In this document: positions 27,497-37,282 of the stretch, piece by piece
Numbering within the stretch: the stretch's first letter is position 1
How the letters are laid out: each line of letters opens with the position of its first letter
NCBI GenBank assembly: GCA_016704345.1
Contig: JADJAH010000017.1
Coordinates: forward strand, 62,001-126,000
From: Ignavibacteria bacterium
GTDB lineage: Bacteria; Bacteroidota; Ignavibacteria; Tepidaquicellales; Tepidaquicellaceae
Direction of reading: 5' to 3'
Length of the DNA stretch: 64,000 nt
Notes under the pieces: model-generated
What the model was told of the DNA's origin: nothing
What the model saw: only the letters and a program-made list of their open reading frames with translations
Database searches by the model: none
Translations under genes and position numbers: made by a program

Positions 27497-28526
27497 TCAT
27501 TTCCGTTTTATTTTTCACAAGCGGGTTTATGAGATCAAACCATTTGTTCTTCACTATGTCCCAGTCAAACTCTTCAACTTTCTTCCTGCCATTCAACGAC
27601 AATCGCTCCGCAAGATCTTTATCACGTATCAAATTGACGATTGCATTTGTAAACAACTGTGAATTGCGTGGCTCAACAAGAATTCCGTCAACTCCATCTT
27701 CTATCAGGTATGGAATTCCGCCCACGTTTGTTGAGACAACCGGCATGCCTAATCCCATTGCTTCAATTACGCTTACGGGATGATTGTCAAAGTCGGTTGT
27801 GTTCATAAAAATGTCATATTCTTCCGACAGATTTGTCCAGTCCTTCTTAGGTAACTTTCCTGTAAGCTTCACTGACTCACTCAATCCCAGTTCAATTATT
27901 CTTTCCTCAACTTTTTTCTGTGAACCGTCTTTGTCGGGGCCAACCATACAGAGCCTGGCTTCGGGATAAAATTCTTTCAATGATCTTAGTATTTCAATCG
28001 CCATTATCGGATTATATATCTCATGAAATGATCTAACCCAAAATAATCCCGGTCCGACTATTGATCTGGGAATGAATTTGTAATTTTTTATTGGTATGAA
28101 ATTTGGGATATAAGTAACATCAAACCCGCTGTCTTCAAAATGTTTTTTGAGATATAGTGACGGAGAGATATTTCTGTAAGCATTTCCGAATACTTCTTTA
28201 CACAATGATGGAGAACTTTTCAACCTGTCAGGATAGCCGCCGCCTCTGAGGATCGGGACATAAGGTATGTTATACATTCTGCACAATTTTGCCAGCACAT
28301 AAGTAAACCAGAATGCCTTCATGCTGTATGAGTCAATCAGAACAAGCTGCAGTTTGCTCTTTAGTTGAAAAAAACTCCTGACCATATCCAATAGTCTTAA
28401 TGGCTGACTCAGCTTATTTGAAACTACTTTAATTTCGTAATGCTCAGAAAGTTTTGGTGACAGCGTTTCTATAAATGTTGGAGTGTAGCCGTGCGAGGAG
28501 AGTACATTCCCTGCGTAAAGTATCAT
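27483..28526 (-). CDS. GT4 glycosyltransferase
   Basis: A 347-residue GT-B transferase. The C-terminal half has LPKKDWTNLSEEYDIFMNTT and FDNHPVSVIEAMGLGMPVVS, the usual donor phosphate-binding region with the paired Glu. The N-terminal half is short and has a hydrophobic segment (LQLVLIDSYSMKAFWFTY), as in several membrane-associated GT4 enzymes. It overlaps the polymerase gene upstream by 4 bp and the PaaK-like gene downstream by 14 bp, so it is part of the same transcript. Sugar specificity is unknown. Confidence 0.87.
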   Translation of the reverse strand: MILYAGNVLSSHGYTPTFIETLSPKLSEHYEIKVVSNKLSQPLRLLDMVRSFFQLKSKLQLVLIDSYSMKAFWFTYVLAKLCRMYNIPYVPILRGGGYPDRLKSSPSLCKEVFGNAYRNISPSLYLKKHFEDSGFDVTYIPNFIPIKNYKFIPRSIVGPGLFWVRSFHEIYNPIMAIEILRSLKEFYPEARLCMVGPDKDGSQKKVEERIIELGLSESVKLTGKLPKKDWTNLSEEYDIFMNTTDFDNHPVSVIEAMGLGMPVVSTNVGGIPYLIEDGVDGILVEPRNSQLFTNAIVNLIRDKDLAERLSLNGRKKVEEFDWDIVKNKWFDLINPLVKNKTEMNVLS

Positions 28527-29860
28527 CTAATTGGTCGGCGAAGAAGATGAATATATGCCAGGCCATATATGAAACCGGGCGCAGCAGTTCTCATTGCCGC
28601 ATGTCCGAGAGTTACAAATACAAATGCCGTGCACATAACGAGAATTATCCTGTCGTCTGTTGATTTTAGCCGGAAGAAAGTAACAATGGGAAGAACAATC
28701 AGAATGAAAATCACTCCTATTCCGAACACTCCATGTTCAGCCATAAGCCTTGAATACTCAATATGAGCGGCCGCCTCAATCCCGCTGATCTCTCCCCGCT
28801 TGAATGTAGCCATGCCGGGGCCCACACCCGTTAACGCATTGTCCTTGAAGATCGTAATATCCTCCTCAAAGATCTCTTCCCGGCCGCTGAACATATTGCT
28901 TTTCTCTTTGTTGTACATAGACTCGCCTTTGAACCTCATTTCAAGCAAACCACCGCTTACCTCATTTACGTAATAGAATCCAAAGAAGCCAATCACAAAT
29001 ATAAAGAAGAATGCATAGACAACCCTGTTAAGTTTCTCCTTGAATCGGCTGTCCATCAATGTCATAATAATTATTGTCAGCGCGATCGCAATTGCCGGAG
29101 CAAGCATGCCGCCTCTGGAGAATGTTGCAAGCCCTCTGACAAGAAAACTCAGAAGAAGAATAACACCTATATACTTGAGCCTGAACAATCTTATGTTAAG
29201 AAAATATGCAAGCGCAACTATCATTATACCAAGACCAAAAATTGTTGATACCTGATTTGGGCCAAATCCTCCGCTTGCCTGAAAATTTGATTCAGTAGTA
29301 AATTCAACATCTTCAAGCGAGCCTGATCTGAAGTAAACAAAAATTGACATCGCTGCAATCGGATACAACATTGCCAGAAGTACTCTTCTGAATTGCGGCA
29401 ACGGAATTTTTCTTCTGTAGAAATAGATCCCAGCTACGCCCAGAGTAATTGGACCGGACAGGTTAAACGATACCATCTGCCGCGACAGATCAAATGATCC
29501 GAAGGCAACATACATTATAGAAGGTAACAACATTAATATCAGAATTACAAAAGAAATTGGGATCTTCTTCTTGCCTCCGACCAAAAATCCTAATGTAAGG
29601 AACAGAACAACAGCATACTTCCCCCATTCATAAGAGAAGCCTCCGGAATTCATTCTGAAAAGTACTTCAATACCTACAGTATATGCGGCAAATACATGTG
29701 CCGCGCCATCCGAATTCTTTTTTGCCATGATCTTATACATTCCATAAAGCACTATGATTATGGAATAGATCTCGCTAAGTCTTGGATTGATCAACATAGA
29801 CATAGCGATTGCCAAGTTTATGACGAGGAAAATTTCGGCTTTAAAAGGAGAGTTTTTCAC
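28523..29860 (-). CDS. O-antigen polymerase/ligase (Wzy/WaaL family)
   Basis: A 445-residue polytopic membrane protein with about eleven helices. The large periplasmic loop shows the Wzy_C family pattern: SGREEIFEEDITIFKDN, LTGVGPGMATF and AAHIEYSRLMAEHGVFG, in the order seen in O-antigen ligases and polymerases. It is the only such protein in the window, so it is the best candidate for polymerising the repeat units (Wzy) or attaching them (WaaL). The start is GTG at 29860. A 73-bp gap to the previous gene may hold a weak promoter. Polymerase and ligase cannot be told apart by sequence alone. Confidence 0.85.
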   Translation of the reverse strand: MKNSPFKAEIFLVINLAIAMSMLINPRLSEIYSIIIVLYGMYKIMAKKNSDGAAHVFAAYTVGIEVLFRMNSGGFSYEWGKYAVVLFLTLGFLVGGKKKIPISFVILILMLLPSIMYVAFGSFDLSRQMVSFNLSGPITLGVAGIYFYRRKIPLPQFRRVLLAMLYPIAAMSIFVYFRSGSLEDVEFTTESNFQASGGFGPNQVSTIFGLGIMIVALAYFLNIRLFRLKYIGVILLLSFLVRGLATFSRGGMLAPAIAIALTIIIMTLMDSRFKEKLNRVVYAFFFIFVIGFFGFYYVNEVSGGLLEMRFKGESMYNKEKSNMFSGREEIFEEDITIFKDNALTGVGPGMATFKRGEISGIEAAAHIEYSRLMAEHGVFGIGVIFILIVLPIVTFFRLKSTDDRIILVMCTAFVFVTLGHAAMRTAAPGFIYGLAYIHLLRRPIR

Positions 29861-29933
29861 GTAATTAATTTACAATAAAATTGGTACAATTTAAACTGCC
29901 AAGTTGCTTCAAAATCGGTTTTCCTCAGAATTA

Positions 29934-31052
29934 TTACACATCAAGAATCTTTATCTTCAACAATTTCATATAGTGAGAAAATGTGAATTGCCCGGCAGAA
30001 TCGGTGCAATTTGCGGACATGTGCTTCAGCTTTTCACGATCCTTGATTGCTTCGGACAATTTAGTCTTCAAGCCTGCTGCTGATATATCTTTCAGAAGAA
30101 AAGCAGATTTCTCCCCAAAGTACTGACTGACGGAAGAGACATCCGAAACTATTGGAACACATCCGTAAGCAGCTGCTTCTGCAATTACTTTTGGAAAACC
30201 TTCCGACTTGCTCGGCAAAATTATGATGTGTGAATCTGAATATATTTTCTCAAGACCTTGCCTGCCCACAAATCCCGGGAAACTCATCTTAACTCCGGTA
30301 TCAACAGAAGATTTCTTATGTTCTTCAATCAAAGGTCCACCACCCGCAAAAACAATTTCATCAATTGATTGCTTGTCGTTGAAGTCGCGCAGTGCATCAA
30401 TGATCAACGAACTGCCTTTGTTTTCGGTAAGCGTGCCTACAAAACAAAGCTTCAATGGTTTTGTGAAGTCCTTTGACTTTGCTATCAAGCTTGCCTTTTT
30501 TAGTTCTTCATCATCAAGACAAGGATTCGGGAAACTCAGAATGTGTTCCTGTTGCCCTTCCCACCAACCGTTGATAGTAACTTTGCAGTTGAGATAATTC
30601 TTTTCAAGCATCCACTTCTGAAGTGCATAAGAATATGGAGGATTATCCATAATCCAGTTTCCGGCATACTTAACCCATCTCTTCGGTTTCCTTCGCACTG
30701 CAAGAAACGGTAGAACATAAAGTCCCATTGCAGTTGGAGCCCGGAATTGAACCCAGTCAACTTCATCAAGTACCGGAGTTATAGTATTCAGATTGTAAGC
30801 CGCCGTGGTAACGATAGACAATTTATCTCTTAGAGTTTCTCCGCCATATTTCTTTAACGGCACAAGTGTAATACGTTCGGAGCTATACTCAAGCGAACTG
30901 TCCGGCGCTTCTTCATCATGCAAAGGAGCGATATGGTAGATATCATCAAATAATTTTGTAAGATGATTTATCTCACGGACAGTTGCTCCCCAACCAACGA
31001 TCCTTCCTTCTCTGAGATAATGCGGAGTATGTGAAATAATTGCAAGCTTCAT
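29934..31052 (-). CDS. GT4 glycosyltransferase
   Basis: A 372-residue GT-B transferase. The acceptor half starts with LAIISHTPHYLREGRIVGWG, and the donor half has LCFVGTLTENKGSSLIIDAL and LPSKSEGFPKVIAEAAAYG, the canonical loop and E-x7-E region. The start overlaps the stop of the second asnB by 4 bp. It ends before a 73-bp gap, so it may close one transcription sub-unit. It likely adds a sugar to the lipid-linked intermediate; the donor is not readable. Confidence 0.88.
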   Translation of the reverse strand: MKLAIISHTPHYLREGRIVGWGATVREINHLTKLFDDIYHIAPLHDEEAPDSSLEYSSERITLVPLKKYGGETLRDKLSIVTTAAYNLNTITPVLDEVDWVQFRAPTAMGLYVLPFLAVRRKPKRWVKYAGNWIMDNPPYSYALQKWMLEKNYLNCKVTINGWWEGQQEHILSFPNPCLDDEELKKASLIAKSKDFTKPLKLCFVGTLTENKGSSLIIDALRDFNDKQSIDEIVFAGGGPLIEEHKKSSVDTGVKMSFPGFVGRQGLEKIYSDSHIIILPSKSEGFPKVIAEAAAYGCVPIVSDVSSVSQYFGEKSAFLLKDISAAGLKTKLSEAIKDREKLKHMSANCTDSAGQFTFSHYMKLLKIKILDV

Positions 31053-32929
31053 TGCCCTCCGTTCCAGAGATTAAGGCTATACAGCATGAGAATCCTTTGA
31101 TAGACACCTGCTCTGCTGATCTCCTGCTCTGCACCTGCTCTCCCTTCAAGCATTCTGAAAAGAAACTCAACATACTCCTTTTTTACATACTCAAGCGAGA
31201 GACTCTGCCTCGCAAGAAGATTTTCCTTTATAATCGAGTACTCCTCTTTTGACAGCGCCTTATCAAGCGGAATTGTAAATCCTTTCTTGGCTCCCTTGCT
31301 GGTTTGTGGCGGGTAGAGGTCTTTGTGAATGCTTCTTAAAATTGTTTTCGTTTCTCTTATACCGGACTTCTGATCAAACGGAATTGACAATGCAAACGAA
31401 GTCAGGTCTTCATCAAGAAATGGTACGCGATACTCAACTCCATTAAGCATTGACATCATATCAGTCTTCCGAAGATAATCGCTTAGCATAGTCTTTCTGA
31501 AATAATCAAATACGACATAGTTTCTGAATTCTTCCGGCGCTTCGTTATCAAATGCCGACTCGTATATTCTTACACCAGTAGAAGTGTCAAAAGAAAAGGA
31601 GACTTTCCCTCGTACATTGTCTTTCTCGGAAACCATGAATGCCAGTCATACAGCATCTCCCGAGGCTTGTCTGACCAAAGGTCAAGCATTCTTGAAGTAA
31701 CTCTCTTTACGGATGAGCCACCGGCTATTGATGCTGCCTTAGCAATGTTCTTGATAAGTTGTAAGCAATTCCTGCTCGTCCGAGTTTCTCCAGATAAGTG
31801 AGCCATGTCTGGGACGGATATCCGTTGTACAATTCATCTCCGCCATCTCCTCCAAGCAAAACCTTTGTGATCTTTCCGGAAGCTCTCGTAAGAAAGTAAA
31901 CATTGATAGCGGATGAATCAGCGTATGGCTGATCGAAATTCTTAAGGATCATGTTGAGTGTATCGAGATCAAGGGATGTGTCCGCTTCAATCCTCTGAAG
32001 AACTCCCCCACACTGTTAGCATACAACTGCGCGGTTTCCGATTCGTCATGCTCCTTATCGCTGAAGCTGACTGTCAAACCCTTAATGGTACTTTCTGACT
32101 CATGTGCAAAGGCATAGATCAATGAAGAATCAATTCCGCCACTCAGCGCAACAGCAACTTCAACATCCGCAACAAGATTTCTTTTCACCGCATTTTTCAG
32201 AAGCTCTCTGGTTCTGTTTTTATTTTCGTTAAACTTAAGAGTGTTAACGAATTCAAAATCATATTCAATCAATGAGCGGACTGCTCGTTCATCACTTGTC
32301 AGCTCTATCAGCTTACCCGGCCTTACAGCTTCTATCTCTTTATATATAGTATTCGGTTCGGGACAATATCCAAGGTTCAGGTAACACTTCAAAACATTTT
32401 CGTTGGTACTCAGCATACCTTTTAAAGCCGGAAGCAAAGCCTTTATCTCGCTTCCAAAAATGCTGAATCCGCCTTTGCCACAAATGTAAAGAGGTTTAAT
32501 ACCGGAAGGATCTCGGAGCAGGATTACTTTTTGCTTGCCCCTGTTGTCAACGATCGCGATTGTAAAAATTCCTCTGAGTTGTTTGAAGAAATCTACGCCG
32601 TGTCTCATGAATCCTTCAAGGATCACTTCAGTGTCAGAAGATGTCTTAAACCTGATATCTGGAAGTTTTCCTTTTAGCTCTGAGTAGTTATAAATCTCTC
32701 CGTTAAACACAATAGCCACTTTTCCGTCAGAAGAAATCATTGGCTGATCGGCAAGCGATGACAGATCAATTATGCTGAGACGATTCTGTCCAAGATAAAA
32801 ATTCTCACCAATGTGTTCCTTCGTTCCGTCGGGACCCCTGTGCCTGATTGCTGAGAGTCCTGCTTTCAGAGCCTCCAGCCTTGAGGAAATTGATTGTGAA
32901 AAATCTATTGCACCAAGATAACCACACAT
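31049..32929 (-). pseudogene. asnB: Second asparagine synthase homologue, three apparent frameshifts
   Basis: Glutamine-dependent amidotransferase of the AsnB family. It starts at the ATG at 32929 (MCGYLGAIDF, nucleophile Cys2), one base shared with the stop of the upstream gene. HRGPDGT is at 30-36 and the ATP-binding LSGGIDSS at 262-269. The frame then breaks three times: near the C-run 32005-32009 (one base missing), near 31764 (one missing) and in the A-run 31594-31597 (one missing). Restoring one base each time joins NSVGG-VLQRIEAD, IAYNL-IKNIAKA and GKSPFS-FDTST into a protein of 627 residues with all domains. Residual function is likely if these are sequence errors. Probable role: amidation of a sugar acid. 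Confidence 0.82.
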
Positions 32930-34050
32930 CAGCCGGCAATCCCTCTTATTGATTCTATGTATTTTCTGATGATCATACTCCAGTGATGTTCCTTTGCCCA
33001 CTTGACAGCGCCATTGCTGAAGGTCTCATATTTTTCAGTGATAGTATTTACTGCCGACACAATTTCTTCGACATTCTTTGGATCAACAATTACACCGCTG
33101 ATACCGTCATTGATTGCATCTTCAAGTCCGCTTTCTCTTGACCCTATTGCAGGAAGTCCGAAGTAGTTTGCTTCTATAGCTGCAATTCCGAATCCCTCAA
33201 AGTCGCCGCTCTTCTGAGTTTCACTGAGAAGTATAAAGATGTCTGATTCATTGAGAAGTTGCTGCATTGCAGTATTGTCAATCTGTCCGTGAATTTTCAC
33301 AAGGGTTTTTAGTTCGTCATTCATTACTTCATTGATAAGCGACATGTCTGCAGTTCTTCCGACAATATGGTAGATAAGTTCTGGGAAAAGTTTTTTCAGG
33401 CGGGGAAGCGCCTTAAGAACATTGTGATGTCCTTTTCTCGGCCAAACCGTTCCTACGGAAATTAGCGTAATTTTTCCGGGTGTTAGAGTTTTTTTCTTAG
33501 TGTTCAATGAATCTATGTTGTCAAAGTCGAATCCGTTTGGAATTACTTTCACTTCACTTCTGTCTATACTTGAATTGATCTTTGAAGCTGAGTACTTCGA
33601 TACCGGTATGATAAGATCTGATCTTCTCAGCGCCTTATCCACCGCCATTTTCTCCATTAGCGATTCTGCATTCACATCGCCGCCGTGTGCAATTGATATG
33701 AATTTCATTTTACCTTTTGGAATGATCAGCGATGCAAGCAAAGAAGATCTTCCGGAAAATATCACATGCGTATACTCACCGTTGCCGGCTTTGCTTCTGA
33801 TTTCCTTTAATCTCCGGTAATAAGTTTTGAATCTTCCTTCATAGCGCTTATGCCTTTGTATGCTGAAACTATTCCTGCTGTCAAATTCATTCTCCTGACC
33901 TGCCGTTACAAAATCTGAAACAGTAAGTACGTCAGTCTTGATGCCGCTCTTATTTAGAAACTTTGCAAGATTGTAGGCATGATTACCGATGCCTCCCGGA
34001 CCCGGAGGAAATTCATTTGAAATGAGAAGAATCTTCTCAGATGCGGTCAA
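32929..34050 (-). CDS. GT4 glycosyltransferase
   Basis: A 373-residue GT-B transferase with NEFPPGPGGIGNHAYNLAKF near the N-terminus, a glycine-rich loop typical of GT4 acceptor domains, and SVGTVWPRKGHHNVLKALP plus FEGFGIAAIEANYFGLPAIG in the donor half. The start is TTG at 34050, within 14 bp of overlap with the GT2 gene upstream. The stop shares one base with the second asnB start (TGATG), which suggests translational coupling. Specific sugar unknown. Confidence 0.88.
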   Translation of the reverse strand: MTASEKILLISNEFPPGPGGIGNHAYNLAKFLNKSGIKTDVLTVSDFVTAGQENEFDSRNSFSIQRHKRYEGRFKTYYRRLKEIRSKAGNGEYTHVIFSGRSSLLASLIIPKGKMKFISIAHGGDVNAESLMEKMAVDKALRRSDLIIPVSKYSASKINSSIDRSEVKVIPNGFDFDNIDSLNTKKKTLTPGKITLISVGTVWPRKGHHNVLKALPRLKKLFPELIYHIVGRTADMSLINEVMNDELKTLVKIHGQIDNTAMQQLLNESDIFILLSETQKSGDFEGFGIAAIEANYFGLPAIGSRESGLEDAINDGISGVIVDPKNVEEIVSAVNTITEKYETFSNGAVKWAKEHHWSMIIRKYIESIRGIAG

Positions 34051-35407
34051 TCTTATCCCCTTCTTTCAGCATTACCGAAGACTTGTTCCACGAGATCCTC
34101 AATTGCATCAGTAAGACCGGGAGGATAAGCATAGCAGCTATTGCGCTAAGCGGATATAGGAATTTTTTTCCTTTCCATTTATATGGAATAAGCGAAGGCA
34201 GCATTCCAATGATCAGAGCATTTGCCACATAATCTTTCGGATAATATTTTCTGTAAAGATAAAGGACACTTGGAAGCGGCCTCGGTGAAAAAAACTTCTT
34301 CGGCCTGAATGCGTCCCATGAGCCCATTTGCCTGAGTCCTCCGGTTCCGGTCTTTAGATGTATACGCTTTGCGTACGGGTGTGAAATGCTTCTGAACCCG
34401 TTGAGATATGCTCTTAGTCCAAACTCGCCGTCACCCATTCTTTGCCTGTCAAACTGCCTGTCAAACATTCCTACTTTGTCGAACACCTTCTTCTTCACCA
34501 TAGCATTGCCTGAATCAAATTGATCCGCCCATCTGAAAAAGCTGTAATTCTCCGGTATTACGTCTCCTACAGTTGACAGCGATACACCTGCAGAAATATC
34601 AGCATTGAAAAAATCGAGTCCCTTGATGTGCTGTGTGATCCAGTCTTTTTCAACCCGTGAATCATCATCGAAGAACAAGAACAGCTCGCCGTTTGAATTT
34701 TTTATCGCTTCATTTCTTGCAAGCCACTGACCTTTGCCTTGCTGAAAAATGACCTTCTTATCGAGATTGAAATCATTGTAGAAATCTTTATTCGGCTCAT
34801 CTGTTTGATCTATAATTATGATCTCAAAGTTTGAATAATCCTGCACTTCAAGATCCTGCAAAACATCTTTCAGATAATCATACCTGTTAAGTGTTGGAAT
34901 AATGACGCTTACTTTCGGACGCTGTTTTAACATTGGTGAATCAAAACTGTCATATTCAGGATACTCAGCATGCGGATGGATAAGAGTCTCTTTCTGAACA
35001 TCCGACGTATTCAAAAATGCTCTAATCTCTTCTGAAGGATTTCTGAAACTCAGAAGATTCTTGATCAGAAAATAATAGACTCTGTGACGCTTATAAAATT
35101 TTCTGATGAAGATGTAATCGTCTTCAACGGAAAGATTCTCTTTGTGAAGAAGCTTATCCGGATCGGCGTCAATCGCTTCCAGCATCACTCCTCTGTTCCA
35201 CGCCTGAAATCCCATGTCAAGTTCCCTTGCCGTCTTTGTCTTGTAGCGTTCGTCAACTTTTACAAGATGCTTTTGATCTTCGGGAATATTCATGCAAGAC
35301 GAATTGAAGTAGCAGGAAGAAAATGTTCCTGTATTCTCGGGTATGAGATTAAAATACCAGGCAGGATTCAGATACTTGAGTATGAGGAAACTGTTAGCGG
35401 CTGTCAA
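34037..35407 (-). CDS. GT2 glycosyltransferase with long N-terminal extension
   Basis: A 456-residue protein. The GT-A nucleotide-binding domain begins only at about residue 165 with VSVIIPTLNRYDYL and includes the metal-binding FFDDDSRV and a later RMGDGEFGLRAY. The first 160 residues are an extra domain of unknown role, rich in charged and aromatic residues. A hydrophobic segment near the end (LYPLSAIAAMLILPVLLMQL) should anchor it to the membrane. Start is TTG at 35407, giving a TTGA overlap with the acetyltransferase gene. Likely adds a sugar on the cytoplasmic face. Confidence 0.82.
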   Translation of the reverse strand: MTAANSFLILKYLNPAWYFNLIPENTGTFSSCYFNSSCMNIPEDQKHLVKVDERYKTKTARELDMGFQAWNRGVMLEAIDADPDKLLHKENLSVEDDYIFIRKFYKRHRVYYFLIKNLLSFRNPSEEIRAFLNTSDVQKETLIHPHAEYPEYDSFDSPMLKQRPKVSVIIPTLNRYDYLKDVLQDLEVQDYSNFEIIIIDQTDEPNKDFYNDFNLDKKVIFQQGKGQWLARNEAIKNSNGELFLFFDDDSRVEKDWITQHIKGLDFFNADISAGVSLSTVGDVIPENYSFFRWADQFDSGNAMVKKKVFDKVGMFDRQFDRQRMGDGEFGLRAYLNGFRSISHPYAKRIHLKTGTGGLRQMGSWDAFRPKKFFSPRPLPSVLYLYRKYYPKDYVANALIIGMLPSLIPYKWKGKKFLYPLSAIAAMLILPVLLMQLRISWNKSSVMLKEGDKIDRI

Positions 35408-36435
35408 AGATTAATATCGGTATCGTAAAGAGTAAATCTGAAACTGTTTGCGTTGTCGAGAAAACCGTCATGTGAAAAGTGTATTATGTTTTCTTCATTC
35501 CTTGCCCTTATGAAACCAAGTTTGCCAAGCCGCTCTTCCTCTGTCTTGCAGTTTGCAATTGCTTGTATGATCTTACATTCTTTATTGCTTGCTTCAAGTA
35601 CCATGCTCGAAACTAGATCTCGGGTTTCTTCCATAGAATTACAATTCCAGTCATAGATATTGTAAGAGGGTTTGAAGTCTCCATGCACAGCATAAGAGCC
35701 GGCTTCCGATTTAATGCACATCAATCTTGGTGAATATTGTTTAAAGCCTGCAGCACGCCAGTTAAGAAAGCTCGTATCATGCACCACTTCCGCTTGTTCC
35801 GACTTCTTTTGATCCTGCTGTATCATACCGGATACTTCATCCAATGAGCATTCTCTGAAACTCTGAGAGCGTTTCGAAATTCTTGATGACTTGTATGAAA
35901 AATAGATCTGAAGTATTCCCGAAAGAGCAGGTGTCACAAATTTCAGCTTATCGGGTATTATCCATTTTAGTATGTGTGATGCCTCAAGGGGGAAGACCAT
36001 CATTCTGCCGCTCCTTATTTTTTTGAATCCTGCTTTAAGCATTAATGCATCTGCTTTCGGACTTGGATTGTTTCCGATTGTCATCATATCTCTTTCGAAA
36101 GCATGGGCAAATAATTTATTTCCTATTCCCGATTTTCTGCATTCCGGATCAACCATCAGATCACAAGCCCATTGAGATTTCTTTTCCTTCCGGTTCAGAA
36201 TAACTGTAACAGGAATAAGTCCGAGCTGTCCAAGAACTTTCTTACCTGAGACCGCGAGCAAGAGTCCTTCAACATCGCCTTTCTCCGGCCCCCTGAATTT
36301 CCATCTGCTGTAATCATCTTCTCTTCTTCTTTTCTTCCCCGGCCATACCTTAGAACAAAAATCTCTGTGAGCTTCAACAAGATCATCTCCGTATGGTACT
36401 ATTTCCACATTAACCTGTGGAGTGTTCTTTTCCAA
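35404..36435 (-). CDS. GNAT-family N-acetyltransferase
   Basis: A 343-residue protein. The N-terminal GNAT domain shows VLGQLGLIPVTV and DLMVDPECRKSGIGNKLF at about residues 88-105, the acetyl-CoA pyrophosphate-binding motif. The C-terminal half looks like a second, degenerate GNAT-type fold, since it has similar beta-alpha patterns but no clear motif A. It starts at TTG (36435), 26 bp inside the deacetylase gene, and overlaps the GT2 gene by 4 bp. A natural substrate would be an amino sugar such as that made by the WecE-like enzyme at 38707; this is an inference. Confidence 0.75.
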   Translation of the reverse strand: MEKNTPQVNVEIVPYGDDLVEAHRDFCSKVWPGKKRRREDDYSRWKFRGPEKGDVEGLLLAVSGKKVLGQLGLIPVTVILNRKEKKSQWACDLMVDPECRKSGIGNKLFAHAFERDMMTIGNNPSPKADALMLKAGFKKIRSGRMMVFPLEASHILKWIIPDKLKFVTPALSGILQIYFSYKSSRISKRSQSFRECSLDEVSGMIQQDQKKSEQAEVVHDTSFLNWRAAGFKQYSPRLMCIKSEAGSYAVHGDFKPSYNIYDWNCNSMEETRDLVSSMVLEASNKECKIIQAIANCKTEEERLGKLGFIRARNEENIIHFSHDGFLDNANSFRFTLYDTDINL

Positions 36436-37278
36436 TATGAGAATTTATATAACTTGTTACAGACATTACTTCAAGTTTGCCTTCACCAACTGCAGTTGCC
36501 GCTAATTTCATAAATTTGTCAAAGTGCTCTTTGCTTTCTGACTTCTGCCTGCTGATTCCTGCAGGATGCCCTACAATAACAACTGCTTTATTAAGTTCAA
36601 TTGCCTTCATCAAATACTGCTGTGCAAAATCATCAAAACCCGTATAATGCTGAGGTACGCATACAATACCGTTGTGAGTTTCCCAAATACTAAAATTGAT
36701 CTCTTCAACTCTCTTGCCGAGAAGCTTGTCCCATACCGGACGATAGCCCTTGAGAACTCTGCACCATGTATAGTCCTGCTTCTTCAAGAACCTGAGTAAG
36801 CTCCCCATGTCGCTTCCTTTGTGAAAGGGATAAATGCCCCGATCCCCCGGACTCAAAGAGAACTTCGAATACCAGCTCATCGGTCTGCTGTGGGAGGTAC
36901 GAATCCATTCACAGATGACTTAACTCCTACACATTTCTCCAATGCAAACTTACTTCTTTCCAGTGACTTCTCAATTTGCTTTTCATTAATGTACGGAAAC
37001 CATTCATGCTTCCAGGAGTGAGAAGCAATCTCATGGCCAAGAGAATATATTTTTCGGATTTGTTCGGGATTGTTAAACGGAAAGACTCCTTCTTCCGCAA
37101 CAAAACCAACGCATGCAAATGTCATCTTCATGTTGAGTCTGGCAGCTTCTTCCAAAATATAATCAACATTCTCTATCTCTTCGTAGATCTGCTTATAGCT
37201 GAAATTATAGGGCATGGTAGAATTTATCTGCCCAAGCGCCGTGTCGTAATCCCAGACTATCATTAGCTTTGCAGACAT
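36410..37278 (-). pseudogene. Polysaccharide deacetylase family protein, one apparent frameshift
   Basis: A metal-dependent deacetylase of the NodB/carbohydrate esterase 4-like fold. It starts at the ATG at 37278, 4 bp after the GT-C stop, with WDYDTALG supplying the metal-binding Asp and SHSWKHEWF the His-x3-His pair. No signal peptide is seen, so it is probably cytoplasmic or membrane-peripheral. The frame ends at VPPTADR near 36880 and resumes as MSWYSKFSLSPGDRGIYP; adding one base around 36878-36887 joins them into a 289-residue protein of normal length. It sits next to an ArnT-like gene, as ArnD does functionally in lipid A modification. Confidence 0.78.
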
Positions 37279-37282
37279 TAGC